Part shown: positions 17,165-27,407 of the stretch, in pieces | Layout of the letters: each line of letters begins with the position of its first letter | Position numbering within the stretch: position 1 is the stretch's first letter | NCBI RefSeq assembly: GCF_015767275.1 | Contig: NZ_JADWMY010000018.1 | Span: forward strand, 1-64,000 | Source of the DNA: Herbaspirillum sp. AP02 | GTDB taxonomy: Bacteria > Pseudomonadota > Gammaproteobacteria > Burkholderiales > Burkholderiaceae_D | DNA length: 64,000 nucleotides | Direction: 5' to 3' | Made by a program: the position numbers and the translations under genes | The notes under the pieces: model-generated | What the model was told of the DNA's origin: nothing | The model's database searches: none | Seen by the model: the letters and a program-made list of their open reading frames with translations, nothing else

Positions 17165-17270
17165 CCGCTGCGACCCGACATCGATTTCCCTATATTGAAG
17201 TTCCCCCTCCATTCTCCCCCCCGAGAATGGGATTTACCCCACGGCTCGCAAGAGACGTGGGGTTTTTCTT
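17165..17270 (+). ncRNA. Candidate C-rich small RNA or 3'UTR-derived RNA
   Basis: The segment contains an unpaired C-rich run TTCCCCCTCC, a perfect hairpin CCATTCTC-CCCCCC-GAGAATGG (17209-17230) with an all-C loop, and a strong intrinsic terminator. C-rich unpaired loops are typical of small RNAs that pair with G-rich ribosome-binding sites. No clear promoter is visible, so it could be released from the LysR mRNA 3' end. The 5' end given is a guess. Confidence 0.3.
17237..17270 (+). terminator. Intrinsic terminator
   Basis: CCCCACG (17237-17243) pairs perfectly with CGTGGGG (17256-17262) and is followed by TTTTTCTTTT. It ends the rightward transcript of the LysR gene or of a small RNA. Confidence 0.85.
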
Positions 17271-17442
17271 TTGTCCATCCGGGTTTGCGGTTTGCAGAAG
17301 TCGTGCCAGTCGGCTTATACCAAGGTCGCCGATGTTCCGTCGAACCGTTGTGACTGTTGGTGAGTTCATGTGCTCGCCGCTGCCGATACTTTCACTATTC
17401 TCTATCCTCTCTGCATGTCCTTGCCGGTCCGGGCTGCTTGCC

Positions 17443-18408
17443 TCAGCTTTGCCGCCCGCCCGGGGAGGGTGGGGATGTTGTCCTGGCCGCTGGCTGTGCT
17501 GGTGAGCTGCCGACGAGCAGGTTGCCGCGCGCGGCCGACTGGATGGCCAGCACGGCGGGATGCGTCAGCCTGCGCTCCACCGAGATGGCATAGAACTGTT
17601 CACGGATAGCATCGGTCCTGCCGATTTCCACCAGTCCGTATTGCTTGCGGATCTGCGTGGCAATGGCGGACGGTGCGGCGAAGATGCCGGTCCCGGCGTC
17701 ACCGAAGGCCAGCAGCAGCGCGCCATCGTCGAATTCGCCGGTGATCTGTGGGCGGATCTGTTCCTTCTCGAACCACCGTAGCAGGCGTGGCCTGACGGCG
17801 GCGTCCTCGCCGGGCATCAGGAAAGGCGCGCCATCGAAGCTGCGCGGGAAATCCTTGCGGTAGCGCCGGGCCAGTTCCGGCGTGGCGAAGAAACTGGTGT
17901 CGCATTCGCCCAGCAGATGGTGGTAGCCACGCACGTCGACGTTGGGCGGCATGGGGCTGTCGGCGATGATGATGTCCAGCTTGTGGATGGCGAGCTCGGC
18001 CAGGAGCACATCCAGCTTGCCTTCGCGGCAGATGATGCGGATCGGATCGGGCATGGCCAGGGCGCTTTCCAGCAGCAGGTAGGCAATCGCCTTGGGCACC
18101 GCATCGGCCACCCCGACCCGCAACTGCAGGGCGCGCCCACCGGGACGCAGGCGCAGCGCTTCTTCCAGTTCCTCTCCCAGGCTGAAGATCCGTTCGGCAT
18201 AGTCGAACACCATGCGTCCTTCGTCGTTGAGCTCCAGCCGACGTCCGACGCGCCTGAAGAGCTTGTAGCCCAGGCTTTCCTCGAACAGGCTGATCTGGCC
18301 GCTGATGGTCTGCGCCGTCAGGTGCAGTCGTTCGCCGGCGCGTGCCACGCCACCGCTCTTGGCGACAGTCCAGAAGTAGTGCAGATGCTTGTAGTTCAGG
18401 CTGGCCAT
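17443..18408 (-). CDS. nhaR: LysR-family regulator, NhaR type
   Basis: A 321-residue regulator whose start MASLNYKHLHYFWTVAKSGGVARAGERLHLT and body closely match NhaR, the sodium-responsive activator of nhaA in enterics. The helix-turn-helix covers about 5-62. No Na+/H+ antiporter gene is nearby, so here it probably acts on distant genes or on the divergent zinc-ribbon/TerC genes. The Pro/Ser-rich C-terminal tail (about 300-321) is likely disordered. Confidence 0.85.
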   Translation of the reverse strand: MASLNYKHLHYFWTVAKSGGVARAGERLHLTAQTISGQISLFEESLGYKLFRRVGRRLELNDEGRMVFDYAERIFSLGEELEEALRLRPGGRALQLRVGVADAVPKAIAYLLLESALAMPDPIRIICREGKLDVLLAELAIHKLDIIIADSPMPPNVDVRGYHHLLGECDTSFFATPELARRYRKDFPRSFDGAPFLMPGEDAAVRPRLLRWFEKEQIRPQITGEFDDGALLLAFGDAGTGIFAAPSAIATQIRKQYGLVEIGRTDAIREQFYAISVERRLTHPAVLAIQSAARGNLLVGSSPAQPAARTTSPPSPGGRQS

Positions 18409-18586
18409 GCAGTGCTCCTGGTGTCAATACTTCGGTTTTTCCGATGAATTATCTCAGAATATTCGAATTTTCATTCATCAGGCTTTAGCCTAAAGTAGCG
18501 CCTTGTCCGGTACGAACATGAGTTGTCAGCATGTCTGCCTTCGTTTCCATCCGCAGTGGCCATCACTGACATCAAGGAGAAGCCTG

Positions 18587-18907
18587 ATGAAATGTCCCGT
18601 CTGTACATCTCACAACTTGCTGATCTCGGAGCGCCAGGGCATCGAGATCGATTACTGCCCGCAATGCCGCGGCGTATGGCTGGATCGCGGCGAGCTGGAC
18701 AAGCTCATCGAGCGCTCGGCGGCCAGCCAGATGACGGCGGCAGCACCCGTGCCGCAAGTACGCGCGCCGATGCCACCGCCGCCGCAGCAGCAGCCGGGCT
18801 ATGACCCGCGCTTCGGCCATGGCGCGCGCCATGAGCAGGGCAGCTACGGTCATGATCACAAGCGCAGGAAAAAGGGCTTCCTCGGCGAGATCTTCGATTT
18901 CGACTAA
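18587..18907 (+). CDS. TFIIB-type zinc-ribbon protein
   Basis: A 106-residue protein opening with MKCPVC and carrying CPQCRGVWLDRGEL, the two Cys pairs of a zf-TFIIB zinc ribbon (about 1-41), then a Pro/Gln-rich linker and a basic His/Lys-rich tail ending GFLGEIFDFD. Small bacterial zf-TFIIB proteins of this shape are widespread, but their role is not established. The start follows AAGGAG. It lies 61 bp upstream of the TerC-family gene on the same strand, probably in one operon. Confidence 0.85.
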   Translation: MKCPVCTSHNLLISERQGIEIDYCPQCRGVWLDRGELDKLIERSAASQMTAAAPVPQVRAPMPPPPQQQPGYDPRFGHGARHEQGSYGHDHKRRKKGFLGEIFDFD

Positions 18908-18968
18908 GGCCAGCCACCCATTCCGCATCAATGCAGTCAGAAAATAGAAAAGAAGAGAGAGGTCTATC

Positions 18969-19940
18969 GTGAACGGCGTAGAGAGTTTTGCAAGCCTGCC
19001 CATGTGGGGCGGTTTCATCGTATTCGTGCTGGGCATGCTGGCGCTGGACATGTTCGCCCTCGGCGGCCGCCATGCCCACCGCGTCACGCCCAAGGAGGCG
19101 CTGGGCTGGTCGTTGGGCTGGGTGTCGCTGGCCTTCCTGTTTGCCGGCCTGATGTGGTGGTACCTGGATGCCAACGTCGGTCGTGAATTCGCCAACCAGA
19201 AGGGCGCCGAGTTCCTCTCCGGCTACCTGATCGAAAAGGCGCTGTCGGTCGACAACATCTTCGTGTTCCTGATGATCTTCAGCTACTTCGCCGTGCCGCC
19301 CGAGATGCAACGCCGCGTCCTGCTGTACGGCGTGGTGGGTGCCATCGTCATGCGCGCCGGGATGATCCTGCTGGGCGCCTGGATGATCGCGCAGTTCAGC
19401 TGGATCCTGTATGTCTTCGGTGCCTTCCTGGTCTTCACTGGCGTGAAGATGCTGATCTTCGCCGACAAGGAAGCCGACCTGGGCGACAACCCCTTGCTGC
19501 GCTGGTTGCGTGGTCACATGAAGATCAGCAACGACTACGATGGCGAAAAGTTCAGCACCCGCATCAATGGCATGCGCTATTTCACGCCGCTGATGCTGGT
19601 TCTGCTGCTGATCGAAATTTCCGACGTGATCTTTGCGGTGGACAGCATCCCCGCCATCTTCGCTATTACCAAGGATCCGTTCATCGTCTTCACGTCGAAC
19701 ATGTTCGCCATCATGGGTTTGCGGGCGCTGTACTTCCTGCTGGCTGATTCGGCCGAGCGCTTCCACCTGCTCAAGTACGGCCTGGCCCTGGTGCTGTTGT
19801 TCGTGGGCGGCAAGATGTTGCTGGCCTACTGGTTCCACGTGCCGGTGCTGGTGTCGCTGTCCATCGTGGGTGCCATCCTGCTGATTTCCATCATCGCCAG
19901 CCTGGTACTGACCAAGGGTAAGGAAGAGAGCGTCAGCTAA
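18969..19940 (+). CDS. TerC-family integral membrane protein (Alx-like)
   Basis: A 323-residue, roughly nine-helix inner-membrane protein. It has the TerC/Alx hallmarks EKALSVDNIFVFLMIF and LIEISDVIFAVDSIPAIFAIT, whose acidic residues probably bind metal. Family members are linked to manganese export (Alx, MeeF) and tellurite resistance. The start is GTG at 18969. The leader I can see is short and contains no recognisable yybP-ykoY riboswitch. A terminator follows at 19974. Confidence 0.9.
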   Translation: MNGVESFASLPMWGGFIVFVLGMLALDMFALGGRHAHRVTPKEALGWSLGWVSLAFLFAGLMWWYLDANVGREFANQKGAEFLSGYLIEKALSVDNIFVFLMIFSYFAVPPEMQRRVLLYGVVGAIVMRAGMILLGAWMIAQFSWILYVFGAFLVFTGVKMLIFADKEADLGDNPLLRWLRGHMKISNDYDGEKFSTRINGMRYFTPLMLVLLLIEISDVIFAVDSIPAIFAITKDPFIVFTSNMFAIMGLRALYFLLADSAERFHLLKYGLALVLLFVGGKMLLAYWFHVPVLVSLSIVGAILLISIIASLVLTKGKEESVS

Positions 19941-19973
19941 GCGGCTCTTGTCAACAAATCAACGTGGGGCTTG

Positions 19974-20003
19974 ACCGGCTGGAGCCATCCGGCCGGTTTT
20001 TTT
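19974..20003 (+). terminator. Intrinsic terminator of the TerC-family gene
   Basis: ACCGGCTGG (19974-19982) pairs with CCGGCCGGT (19989-19997; one G-U pair) around AGCCAT and runs into seven Ts. Confidence 0.9.
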
Positions 20004-20070
20004 ATGCTCATCATTGTTCGATAGCATTCTGGACTTCCACCACTCTCCCATGCTGATTCGGCAACATGGC

Positions 20071-20094
20071 TTTATTGGGGACGGAGTGCATTAG
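20071..20094 (+). repeat. REP-like element upstream of the RAYT gene
   Basis: TTTATTGGGGACGGAGTGCA lies about 40 bp before the transposase start. A close inverted copy (ACTCTGTCCCCATT) lies downstream at 20909-20928. Paired GGGGAC-type motifs around a Y1 transposase are the usual arrangement for RAYT genes and their REP substrates. Confidence 0.55.
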
Positions 20095-20131
20095 AATAGG
20101 GCCTCCTTCCTACAGGTTTGCAGCGTTCGCC

Positions 20132-20863
20132 ATGGCCCGCCTTCCCCGTCTCGTCGTTCCCAACCAGCCTCATCACATCATCCAGCGTGGTCATGACGGT
20201 CTGGTCATCTTCCGCGATACCGATGACCATCAGGCTTTCCTGGGCTGGCTCAAGGATGCTGCACGGCAATTCAAGGTGGCGGTGCACGCCTACGCACTCA
20301 TGCCGGACCACTTGCACCTGCTGGCTACGCCGGCCGATGACCAGGGCCTGGCACGGATGATGCAATGGATAGGGCGCCATTACGTTCCCTATTTCAACCA
20401 GAAACACGGACGCAGTGGCACGCTGTGGCAGGGGCGCTATCGCGCCACCGTCATCGACGCCGAACTCTACCTGCTCGCCGTCTGCCGCTACATCGAGCTC
20501 AATCCCGTACGCAACGGGCTGGTGGCCAGTCCTGGTGAGTATCCGTGGTCCAGTTACATGCATCACATCGGCGCCAAGCAGGATGGCCTGATTACCGATC
20601 ATCCTCAATATTGGTCGATTGGCAACACTCCCTTCGATCGCGAGATCGCCTATCGCCAGCTCACCGAAGAAGGGCTGGCGCGAGCCGAAGTGGAGCGCAT
20701 CACCGATGCCACGCTCAAGGGTTGGGCGCTGGGTTCGGAGGATTTCAAGCAGGGCCTGGAGCGCCAGACGCATCGCCGTGTGAGTCCGGCCAAGCGGGGC
20801 CGACCCGCAATCAGCCGGGCTGTCTCCGACGAAGAAGACTCGGCGGCGCCCCAGGATTCATGA
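20132..20863 (+). CDS. REP-associated tyrosine transposase (RAYT, Y1 family)
   Basis: A 243-residue Y1_Tnp/IS200-like HUH nuclease domesticated in RAYT form. HUH residues His60 and His62 sit in MPDHLHLL, and the probable catalytic Tyr120 is in CRYIELNPVRN. Members cut and join single-stranded REP hairpins. The ATG at 20132 (MARLPRLVVP) is the family-like start; an upstream in-frame extension crosses the repeat. It has one copy here and no IS200 ends, so it is likely a resident gene flanked by its repeats. Confidence 0.9.
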   Translation: MARLPRLVVPNQPHHIIQRGHDGLVIFRDTDDHQAFLGWLKDAARQFKVAVHAYALMPDHLHLLATPADDQGLARMMQWIGRHYVPYFNQKHGRSGTLWQGRYRATVIDAELYLLAVCRYIELNPVRNGLVASPGEYPWSSYMHHIGAKQDGLITDHPQYWSIGNTPFDREIAYRQLTEEGLARAEVERITDATLKGWALGSEDFKQGLERQTHRRVSPAKRGRPAISRAVSDEEDSAAPQDS

Positions 20864-20908
20864 TCTTTTAAAATCGCCCTTTGATATCAACGGCTTGAGT
20901 GCCCGGCC

Positions 20909-20928
20909 AATAACTCTGTCCCCATTTA
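20909..20928 (-). repeat. REP-like element downstream, inverted
   Basis: Read on the minus strand this is TTAAATGGGGACAGAGTTAT, nearly the same core as the copy at 20071 (GGGGACGGAGT). It forms the downstream half of an inverted pair around the transposase. Confidence 0.5.
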
Positions 20929-20931
20929 AAA

Positions 20932-20953
20932 AATCCCTAAATTTCTAGGGATT
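20932..20953 (-). terminator. AT-rich hairpin with T-tract on the minus strand
   Basis: AATCCCTA (20932-20939) and TAGGGATT (20946-20953) form a perfect 8-bp stem. On the minus strand TTTTTAAAT follows, like a terminator, although no leftward gene ends here. It more likely belongs to the REP cluster: a related motif GGGTCTGAGTGCAATTTT (minus strand) follows at about 20955-20973. Confidence 0.4.
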
Positions 20954-20983
20954 AAAATTGCACTCAGACCCTAATTATTTTCA

Positions 20984-21012
20984 TTGAACTATTGGGTGCA
21001 GTGCACTATTCT
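20984..21012 (+). promoter_or_regulatory. Candidate sigma70 promoter of gltB
   Basis: TTGAAC (20984-20989), a 17-bp spacer and TATTCT (21007-21012) place transcription about 30 bases before the gltB ATG. Each hexamer matches four of six consensus bases. No sigma54 element is apparent. Confidence 0.45.
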
Positions 21013-21047
21013 TCAAATCCTTACTGTCAATGTGGTGGAGTTCCGTT

Positions 21048-24000
21048 ATGAACGCGCAAGGCCTTTACGACCCAGCAAATGAACATGATGCCTGTGGCGT
21101 CGGTTTCATCGCCCACATCAAGGGCAAGAAATCCCATTCCATCGTTGACCAGGGTTTGCTCATTCTGAAGAACCTGGACCACCGGGGCGCCGTGGGTGCC
21201 GACCCATTGATGGGTGACGGCGCCGGCATCCTGATCCAGATTCCCGATCAGTACTACCGCGAAGAGATGGCCAAGCAGGGCGTGGACCTGCCGCCGCCCG
21301 GCGAATACGGCGTGGGCATGGTGTTCCTGCCCAAGGAAAACGCCTCGCGCATCGCCTGTGAACAGGAAATCGAGCGCGCCGCGCTGGCCGAAGGCCAGAT
21401 CGTGCTGGGCTGGCGCGACGTGCCGGTCGATACCGACATGCCGATGTCGCCCACCGTGCGCGAAAAAGAACCGGTGATCCGCCAGATCTTCATCGGCCGC
21501 GGCCCGGACATCATGGTCACCGACGCGCTGGAACGTAAGCTCTACGTGATTCGCAAGTCTTCCGGCCACGCCATCCAGGCCCTGAACCTGCTGCACGGCA
21601 AGGAATTCTTCGTGCCCTCGATGTCGGCCCGTACCGTGGTCTACAAGGGCTTGCTGCTGGCCGACCAGGTCGGCGTGTACTACAAGGACCTGCAGGACGA
21701 GCGCTGTGTCTCGGCCCTGGCCCTGGTACACCAGCGCTTCTCCACCAACACCTTCCCGGAATGGCCGCTGGCCCACCCCTACCGCCTGATCGCCCACAAC
21801 GGTGAAATCAACACCGTCAAGGGCAACTTCAACTGGATGCGCGCCCGCGAAGGCGTGATGCAGTCGGCCGTGCTGGGCTCGGACCTGAAGAAGCTGTTCC
21901 CGCTGATCTATGAAGGTCAGTCCGACACCGCCAGCTTCGACAACGCGCTGGAACTGCTGGTCATGGCCGGCTACCCGCTGCCGCAGGCGATGATGATGAT
22001 GGTGCCCGAAGCCTGGGAAAACCACACCTCGATGGACGACAACCGTCGCGCCTTCTACGAATACCACGCCGCCATGATGGAGCCGTGGGACGGCCCGGCC
22101 GCGCTGGCCTTCACCGACGGTCGCCATATCGGCGGTACCCTCGACCGCAACGGCCTGCGTCCGGCACGCTACATCGTCACCGATGACGACCTGGTGGTGA
22201 TGGCGTCCGAATCGGGCGTGCTGCCCATTCCCGAATCCAAGATCATCCAGAAGTGGCGCCTGCAGCCGGGCAAGATGTTCCTCATCGACCTGGATGCCGG
22301 CCGCATCATCGACGACAAGGAATTGAAGGATACCTACGCCAACGCCAAGCCCTACAAGCAGTGGATCAACTCGGTGCGCGTGAAGCTGGACGAACTGAAG
22401 GAAGAGCCGCGCCAGCCCTCGTCGGCATTGAAGCTGCTGGACCTGCAACAGGTCTTCGGCTACACCCAGGAAGACGTCAAGTTCCTGATGGCCCCGATGG
22501 CCACCGCTGGCGAGGAAGCCATCGGTTCCATGGGCAATGACTCGCCGCTGGCGGTCATGTCCAACAAGAACAAGCCGCTGTACAACTACTTCCGCCAGTT
22601 GTTCGCGCAGGTGACCAACCCGCCGATCGACCCGATCCGCGAAGCGCTGGTCATGTCGCTGGTGTCCTTCATCGGTCCCAAGCCGAACCTGCTGGATACC
22701 AACAACATCAACCCGCCGATGCGCCTGGAAGTGTCGCAGCCGGTGCTGGACTATGACGACATCGCCAAGCTGCGCAACATCAGCGCGCACAGCGGTGGCA
22801 AGTTCAAGTCCTACGAGCTGAACATCTGCTATCCGGTCGCCTGGGGCAAGGAAGGCATCGAAGCGCGCCTGGCCTCGCTGTGCGCCAAGGCCGTGGATGC
22901 GGTCAAGTCGGGCCACAACATCCTGATCATCTCGGACCGCAAGGTCGATGCCGACCAGCTGCCGATCCCGGCACTGCTGGCCACCTCGGCCATCCACCAG
23001 CACCTGGTCAGCAAGGGCCTGCGTACCTCCACCGGCCTGGTGGTGGAAACCGGTTCGGCTCGCGAAACTCATCACTTCGCCCTGCTGGCAGGTTATGGCG
23101 CCGAAGCCATCCACCCGTACCTGGCGATGGACACCCTGGCCGACATGGCAAAGGGCCTGTCGGGCGACCTGTCGCCGGAAAAGGCCATCTACAACTTCCA
23201 GAAGGCCGTTGGCAAGGGCCTGCTGAAGGTCATGTCCAAGATGGGCATCTCGACCTACATGTCCTACTGCGGCGCGCAGATCTTCGAAGCCATCGGCCTA
23301 TCGAAGGCACTGGTGAGCAAGTACTTCAAGGGCACCGCGTCCAACGTCGAAGGTATCGGTGTGTTCGAAGTCGCCGAGGAGGCACTGCGCCTGCATACCG
23401 CCGCCTTCAGCACCGACCCGGTGCTGGCCAATGCGCTGGATGCCGGTGGCGAATACGCCTTCCGTATCCGTGGCGAAGAACACATGTGGACCCCGGACGC
23501 GATCGCCAAGCTGCAGCACTCGACCCGTTCGAACAGCTACAACACCTACAAGGAATACGCCCAGCTGATCAACGACCAGTCCAAGCGCCACATGACGCTG
23601 CGCGGCCTGTTCGAGTTCAAGATCGATCCGTCGCGTGCCATTTCCATCGATGAAGTGGAACCGGCCAAGGAAATCGTCAAACGCTTCGCCACCGGCGCCA
23701 TGTCGCTGGGCTCGATCTCGACCGAAGCCCACGCCACCCTGGCCATCGCGATGAACCGCATCGGCGGCAAGTCCAACACCGGCGAAGGTGGTGAAGACGT
23801 CAACCGTTACCGCAACGAGTTGAAGGGCATCCCCATCAAGCAGGGCGCGACCCTGGCCTCGGAAATCGGCCGCGAACACATCGAAGTCGACATCCCGCTG
23901 CTGGAAGGCGACTCGCTGCGCTCGCGCATCAAGCAGGTGGCCTCGGGGCGTTTCGGCGTCTCCGCCGAATACCTGATTTCGGCCGACCAGATCCAGATCA

Positions 24001-25724
24001 AGATGGCCCAGGGCGCCAAGCCTGGTGAAGGTGGTCAGCTGCCCGGCCACAAGGTCTCGGAATACATCGCCAAGCTGCGCGTGTCGGTGCCGGGTGTGGG
24101 TCTGATCTCGCCGCCGCCGCACCATGACATCTACTCCATCGAGGATCTGGCCCAACTGATCCACGACCTGAAGAACGTCAACCCGCGCGCTTCCATCTCG
24201 GTCAAGCTGGTTTCCGAAGTGGGCGTGGGTACGGTCGCGGCCGGCGTGGCCAAGGCCAAGTCGGACCACGTGGTCATCGCCGGTCATGACGGTGGTACCG
24301 GTGCATCGCCGCTGTCCTCGATCAAGCATGCCGGCTCCCCGTGGGAGCTGGGCCTGGCCGAAACGCAACAGACCCTGGTCCTGAACGGCCTGCGCAACCG
24401 CATCCGCGTGCAGGCCGACGGCCAGATGAAGACCGGTCGCGACGTCGTCATCGGCGCCATGCTGGGCGCCGACGAGTTCGGCTTCGCCACCGCACCGCTG
24501 GTGGTCGAAGGCTGCATCATGATGCGCAAGTGCCACCTGAACACCTGCCCGGTGGGCGTGGCCACGCAAGACCCGGTGCTGCGCGCCAAGTTCTCCGGCA
24601 AGCCGGAGCACGTGGTCAACTTCTTCTTCTTCATCGCTGAAGAAGCGCGCCAGATCATGGCCCAGCTGGGTATCCGCAAGTTCGACGAACTGATCGGCCG
24701 CGCCGACCTGCTGGACCGTTCCAAGGCGATTGCCCACTGGAAGGCCCGTGGCCTGGACTTCAGCCGCATCTTCCATCAGCCGGAATCGAAGCTGCCGGTG
24801 TATCACACCGACTTCCAGGATCACGGCCTGGACAAGGCACTGGACCACAAGCTGATTGCGCAAGCCAAGATCGCGCTGGAAAAGGGTGAGAAGGTTTCCT
24901 TCATCTCCCCGATCAAGAACCTGAACCGTACCGTCGGTGCCATGCTCTCGGGTGAAGTCGCCAAGCGTTACGGCGACGAAGGCCTGCCGGACGACACCAT
25001 CCACATCCAGCTGCAAGGCACCGCAGGCCAGTCGGCCGGCGCCTTCCTGGCCAAGGGCGTGACCCTGGACCTGGTCGGCGAAGGCAACGACTACGTCGGC
25101 AAGGGGCTCTCGGGTGGTCGCATCATCGTGCGTCCCAACACCGAGTTCCGTGGCCGTGCCGTGGACAACATGATCTCCGGCAATACCGTGCTGTACGGTG
25201 CCATCAATGGCGAAGCCTTCATCAACGGCGTGGCCGGCGAGCGCTTCGCTGTGCGTAACTCCGGCGCCACTGCCGTGGTGGAAGGCACCGGCGACCATGG
25301 TTGCGAATACATGACCGGCGGTACCGTGGTGGTGCTGGGCAATACCGGCCGCAACTTTGCAGCCGGCATGTCGGGCGGCATTGCCTACGTGTACGACCCG
25401 GAAGGTGATTTCGCCGGCAAGTGCAATACCGCCATGGTGACTCTGGAAAAGGTCTTGTCGGACACCGAACAGGAACAGACCGTCAACCGTGACATCTGGC
25501 ACAGCCTGCTGCGCGGTGGCGAGCGCCAGACCGACGAAGCCATCCTGCGCGGCTTGATTGAGCGCCACTTCAAGTACACCGGCAGCACGCGTGCGCGCTA
25601 CCTGCTGGATAACTGGGCGGCATCGCGTGCCAAGTTCGTCAAGGTGTTCCCGACGGAGTACAAGCGCGCACTGGCCGAGCTGGCCGCCGCTGCCCAATCG
25701 AAGAAGGAGAAGGTCGCTGCCTGA
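21048..25724 (+). CDS. gltB: Glutamate synthase (NADPH) large subunit
   Basis: A 1558-residue alpha subunit. With GltD it converts glutamine and 2-oxoglutarate to two glutamates, the second step of the GS-GOGAT ammonia pathway. Layout: a 15-residue propeptide before Cys16 (HDACGVGF), which becomes the N-terminal nucleophile of the class II glutaminase domain (to about 420); a central domain; an FMN-binding synthase domain (about 830-1210, with [17 protein letters not shown]); a 3Fe-4S cysteine cluster in [13 protein letters not shown]; and a C-terminal GXGXG beta-helix. GGAG precedes ATG by eight bases. gltD follows 108 bp later. Confidence 0.97.
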   Translation: MNAQGLYDPANEHDACGVGFIAHIKGKKSHSIVDQGLLILKNLDHRGAVGADPLMGDGAGILIQIPDQYYREEMAKQGVDLPPPGEYGVGMVFLPKENASRIACEQEIERAALAEGQIVLGWRDVPVDTDMPMSPTVREKEPVIRQIFIGRGPDIMVTDALERKLYVIRKSSGHAIQALNLLHGKEFFVPSMSARTVVYKGLLLADQVGVYYKDLQDERCVSALALVHQRFSTNTFPEWPLAHPYRLIAHNGEINTVKGNFNWMRAREGVMQSAVLGSDLKKLFPLIYEGQSDTASFDNALELLVMAGYPLPQAMMMMVPEAWENHTSMDDNRRAFYEYHAAMMEPWDGPAALAFTDGRHIGGTLDRNGLRPARYIVTDDDLVVMASESGVLPIPESKIIQKWRLQPGKMFLIDLDAGRIIDDKELKDTYANAKPYKQWINSVRVKLDELKEEPRQPSSALKLLDLQQVFGYTQEDVKFLMAPMATAGEEAIGSMGNDSPLAVMSNKNKPLYNYFRQLFAQVTNPPIDPIREALVMSLVSFIGPKPNLLDTNNINPPMRLEVSQPVLDYDDIAKLRNISAHSGGKFKSYELNICYPVAWGKEGIEARLASLCAKAVDAVKSGHNILIISDRKVDADQLPIPALLATSAIHQHLVSKGLRTSTGLVVETGSARETHHFALLAGYGAEAIHPYLAMDTLADMAKGLSGDLSPEKAIYNFQKAVGKGLLKVMSKMGISTYMSYCGAQIFEAIGLSKALVSKYFKGTASNVEGIGVFEVAEEALRLHTAAFSTDPVLANALDAGGEYAFRIRGEEHMWTPDAIAKLQHSTRSNSYNTYKEYAQLINDQSKRHMTLRGLFEFKIDPSRAISIDEVEPAKEIVKRFATGAMSLGSISTEAHATLAIAMNRIGGKSNTGEGGEDVNRYRNELKGIPIKQGATLASEIGREHIEVDIPLLEGDSLRSRIKQVASGRFGVSAEYLISADQIQIKMAQGAKPGEGGQLPGHKVSEYIAKLRVSVPGVGLISPPPHHDIYSIEDLAQLIHDLKNVNPRASISVKLVSEVGVGTVAAGVAKAKSDHVVIAGHDGGTGASPLSSIKHAGSPWELGLAETQQTLVLNGLRNRIRVQADGQMKTGRDVVIGAMLGADEFGFATAPLVVEGCIMMRKCHLNTCPVGVATQDPVLRAKFSGKPEHVVNFFFFIAEEARQIMAQLGIRKFDELIGRADLLDRSKAIAHWKARGLDFSRIFHQPESKLPVYHTDFQDHGLDKALDHKLIAQAKIALEKGEKVSFISPIKNLNRTVGAMLSGEVAKRYGDEGLPDDTIHIQLQGTAGQSAGAFLAKGVTLDLVGEGNDYVGKGLSGGRIIVRPNTEFRGRAVDNMISGNTVLYGAINGEAFINGVAGERFAVRNSGATAVVEGTGDHGCEYMTGGTVVVLGNTGRNFAAGMSGGIAYVYDPEGDFAGKCNTAMVTLEKVLSDTEQEQTVNRDIWHSLLRGGERQTDEAILRGLIERHFKYTGSTRARYLLDNWAASRAKFVKVFPTEYKRALAELAAAAQSKKEKVAA

Positions 25725-25767
25725 TCGTCATCAGACAGCGTAACTTTCGAGTCAATCAAGCACGCCG

Positions 25768-25803
25768 GCGGGCGTGGCGCCAGAGATGAAGAGCGCCGCC
25801 CGC
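25768..25803 (+). other. Intercistronic hairpin between gltB and gltD
   Basis: GCGGGC-GT-GGCGC (25768-25780) pairs with GCGCC-GCCCGC (25793-25803): 11 base pairs with a two-base bulge and a 12-base loop, and no T-tract. It may stabilise the gltB 3' end or tune gltB:gltD ratios. Confidence 0.45.
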
Positions 25804-25832
25804 CGCATCCTTAGCGAGAATGTGAGAGGAAA

Positions 25833-27296
25833 ATGGGAAAAGCAACCGGTTTCATGGAATACCAGCGCCTCAAAGAGGCCAGCGAAGCGCCAGCCACGCG
25901 TACCAAGCACTACAAGGAGTTCGTCCTGCACCTGAGTGACGCCGACGCCAAGATCCAGGGCGCGCGTTGCATGGACTGCGGCATCCCCTTCTGCAACAAC
26001 GGCTGCCCGGTCAACAACATCATTCCCGACTGGAATGACCTGGTCTATCGCGGCAACTACAAGGAAGCCCTGGACACCCTGCACCAGACCAACAACTTCC
26101 CCGAGTTCACCGGCCGCATCTGCCCGGCACCCTGCGAAGCCGCCTGCACCCTGGGCATCAACAGCGACGCCGTGGGCATCAAGTCGATCGAGCATTTCAT
26201 CATCGACAAGGGCTGGGAAAACGGCTGGGTGGTGCCGCAACCGGCTGCCATCAAGACCGGCAAGAAGGTCGCCGTGGTCGGTTCCGGTCCTGCCGGCATG
26301 GCCGCTGCCCAGCAGCTGGCGCGCGCCGGTCACGACGTGACCGTGTTCGAGAAGAGCGATCGCGTGGGTGGCCTGCTGCGTTACGGCATCCCCGACTTCA
26401 AGATGGAAAAGTCGCACATCGATCTGCGCGTGGAACAGATGAAGGCCGAAGGCGTGAGCTTCCGCACCAGCGTCTTCGTGGGCAAGGATTTCCCCGAGAC
26501 CGTCAACAACGGAGCCAAGGAAACCATCTCCCCCGATGAGCTGAAGAAGGAATTCGACGCCGTCATCATCGCCGGTGGCGCCGAGTCCCCGCGTGACCTG
26601 CCGGTACCGGGTCGCGAACTGAAGGGTGTGCATTTCGCCATGGACTTCCTGCCGCTGCAGAACAAGGTCAATGCGGGCGACAAACTGAAGAACCAGATCA
26701 TGGCTACGGGCAAGAACGTGGTCGTCATCGGTGGCGGCGATACGGGCTCGGACTGCGTGGGTACCTCCAACCGTCATGGTGCCACCGCCGTGACCCAGTT
26801 CGAACTGATGCCGCAACCGCCCGAGTCCGAGAACAAGCCGCTGGTCTGGCCGTACTGGCCGATCAAGCTGCGCACCTCGTCCTCGCATGAAGAAGGTTGC
26901 GAGCGCGATTTCGCGGTGACCACCAAGCGCCTGGAAGGCAAGGGCGGCAAGGTCGAGAAGCTGATCGCCGCACGCGTCGAGTTCAAGGACGGCAAGATGG
27001 TCGAAGTCCCTGATTCGGAATTCGAGATCAAGGCCGACCTGGTGCTGCTGGCCATGGGCTTCGTCTCGCCGGTGGCGCAGGTGCTGGAGGCTTTCGGCGT
27101 GGACAAGGATGCCCGTGGCAATGCCAAGGCCACCACCGATGGCGAAGGCTGCTACAAGACTTCGGTGGACAAGGTCTTTGCCGCCGGCGACATGCGTCGC
27201 GGCCAGTCGCTGGTGGTGTGGGCGATCCGTGAAGGTCGCCAGTGCGCCCGCGCCGTGGACGAGTTCCTGATGGGCTCGTCGCTGCTGCCACGTTGA
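25833..27296 (+). CDS. gltD: Glutamate synthase small subunit
   Basis: A 487-residue beta subunit that passes electrons from NADPH through FAD to the large subunit. The N-terminus carries the cysteine groups [14 protein letters not shown] and CPAPCEAAC for 4Fe-4S clusters. Two Rossmann motifs follow, [19 protein letters not shown] (FAD, about residue 150) and [14 protein letters not shown] (NADPH, about residue 295). AGAGG precedes the ATG. It is transcribed with gltB and closed by the terminator at 27374. Confidence 0.97.
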   Translation: MGKATGFMEYQRLKEASEAPATRTKHYKEFVLHLSDADAKIQGARCMDCGIPFCNNGCPVNNIIPDWNDLVYRGNYKEALDTLHQTNNFPEFTGRICPAPCEAACTLGINSDAVGIKSIEHFIIDKGWENGWVVPQPAAIKTGKKVAVVGSGPAGMAAAQQLARAGHDVTVFEKSDRVGGLLRYGIPDFKMEKSHIDLRVEQMKAEGVSFRTSVFVGKDFPETVNNGAKETISPDELKKEFDAVIIAGGAESPRDLPVPGRELKGVHFAMDFLPLQNKVNAGDKLKNQIMATGKNVVVIGGGDTGSDCVGTSNRHGATAVTQFELMPQPPESENKPLVWPYWPIKLRTSSSHEEGCERDFAVTTKRLEGKGGKVEKLIAARVEFKDGKMVEVPDSEFEIKADLVLLAMGFVSPVAQVLEAFGVDKDARGNAKATTDGEGCYKTSVDKVFAAGDMRRGQSLVVWAIREGRQCARAVDEFLMGSSLLPR

Positions 27297-27373
27297 TCCT
27301 GTCTGATGGAATTCCATCAAACGATTTATATGATTTAAAAAGTTTTAACGGTTAGTTTCATTTGACCCTGGAC

Positions 27374-27407
27374 CCGGGCCGACGCAAGTCGGTCCGGTTT
27401 TTTTTTT
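27374..27407 (+). terminator. Intrinsic terminator of gltBD
   Basis: CCGGGCCGAC (27374-27383), loop GCAA, GTCGGTCCGG (27388-27397, one G-U pair), then ten Ts. Confidence 0.93.

Larger units (their letters stand above)
17088..17442. other. Convergent 355-bp gap with a structured C-rich segment
   Basis: Lies between the 3' ends of a rightward LysR gene and leftward nhaR. The first part is AT-rich with no credible ORF. A C-rich stretch, a hairpin and an intrinsic terminator follow at about 17195-17270. Nothing is recognised from 17271 to 17442. Confidence 0.6.

Noticed and set aside
17116..17196. 26-codon frame starting ATGTACTGCCGT
   Set aside because: No ribosome-binding site, unremarkable residues, and it overlaps the structured C-rich segment.
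18908..18968. Manganese (yybP-ykoY) riboswitch before the TerC-family gene
   Set aside because: The gap is only 61 bp and shows none of the conserved riboswitch core. I found none in the upstream zinc-ribbon leader either.
21027..25697. Long minus-strand frames opposite gltB
   Set aside because: Antisense shadows of a highly conserved gene; composition is His/Gln/Gly-rich without domain features.
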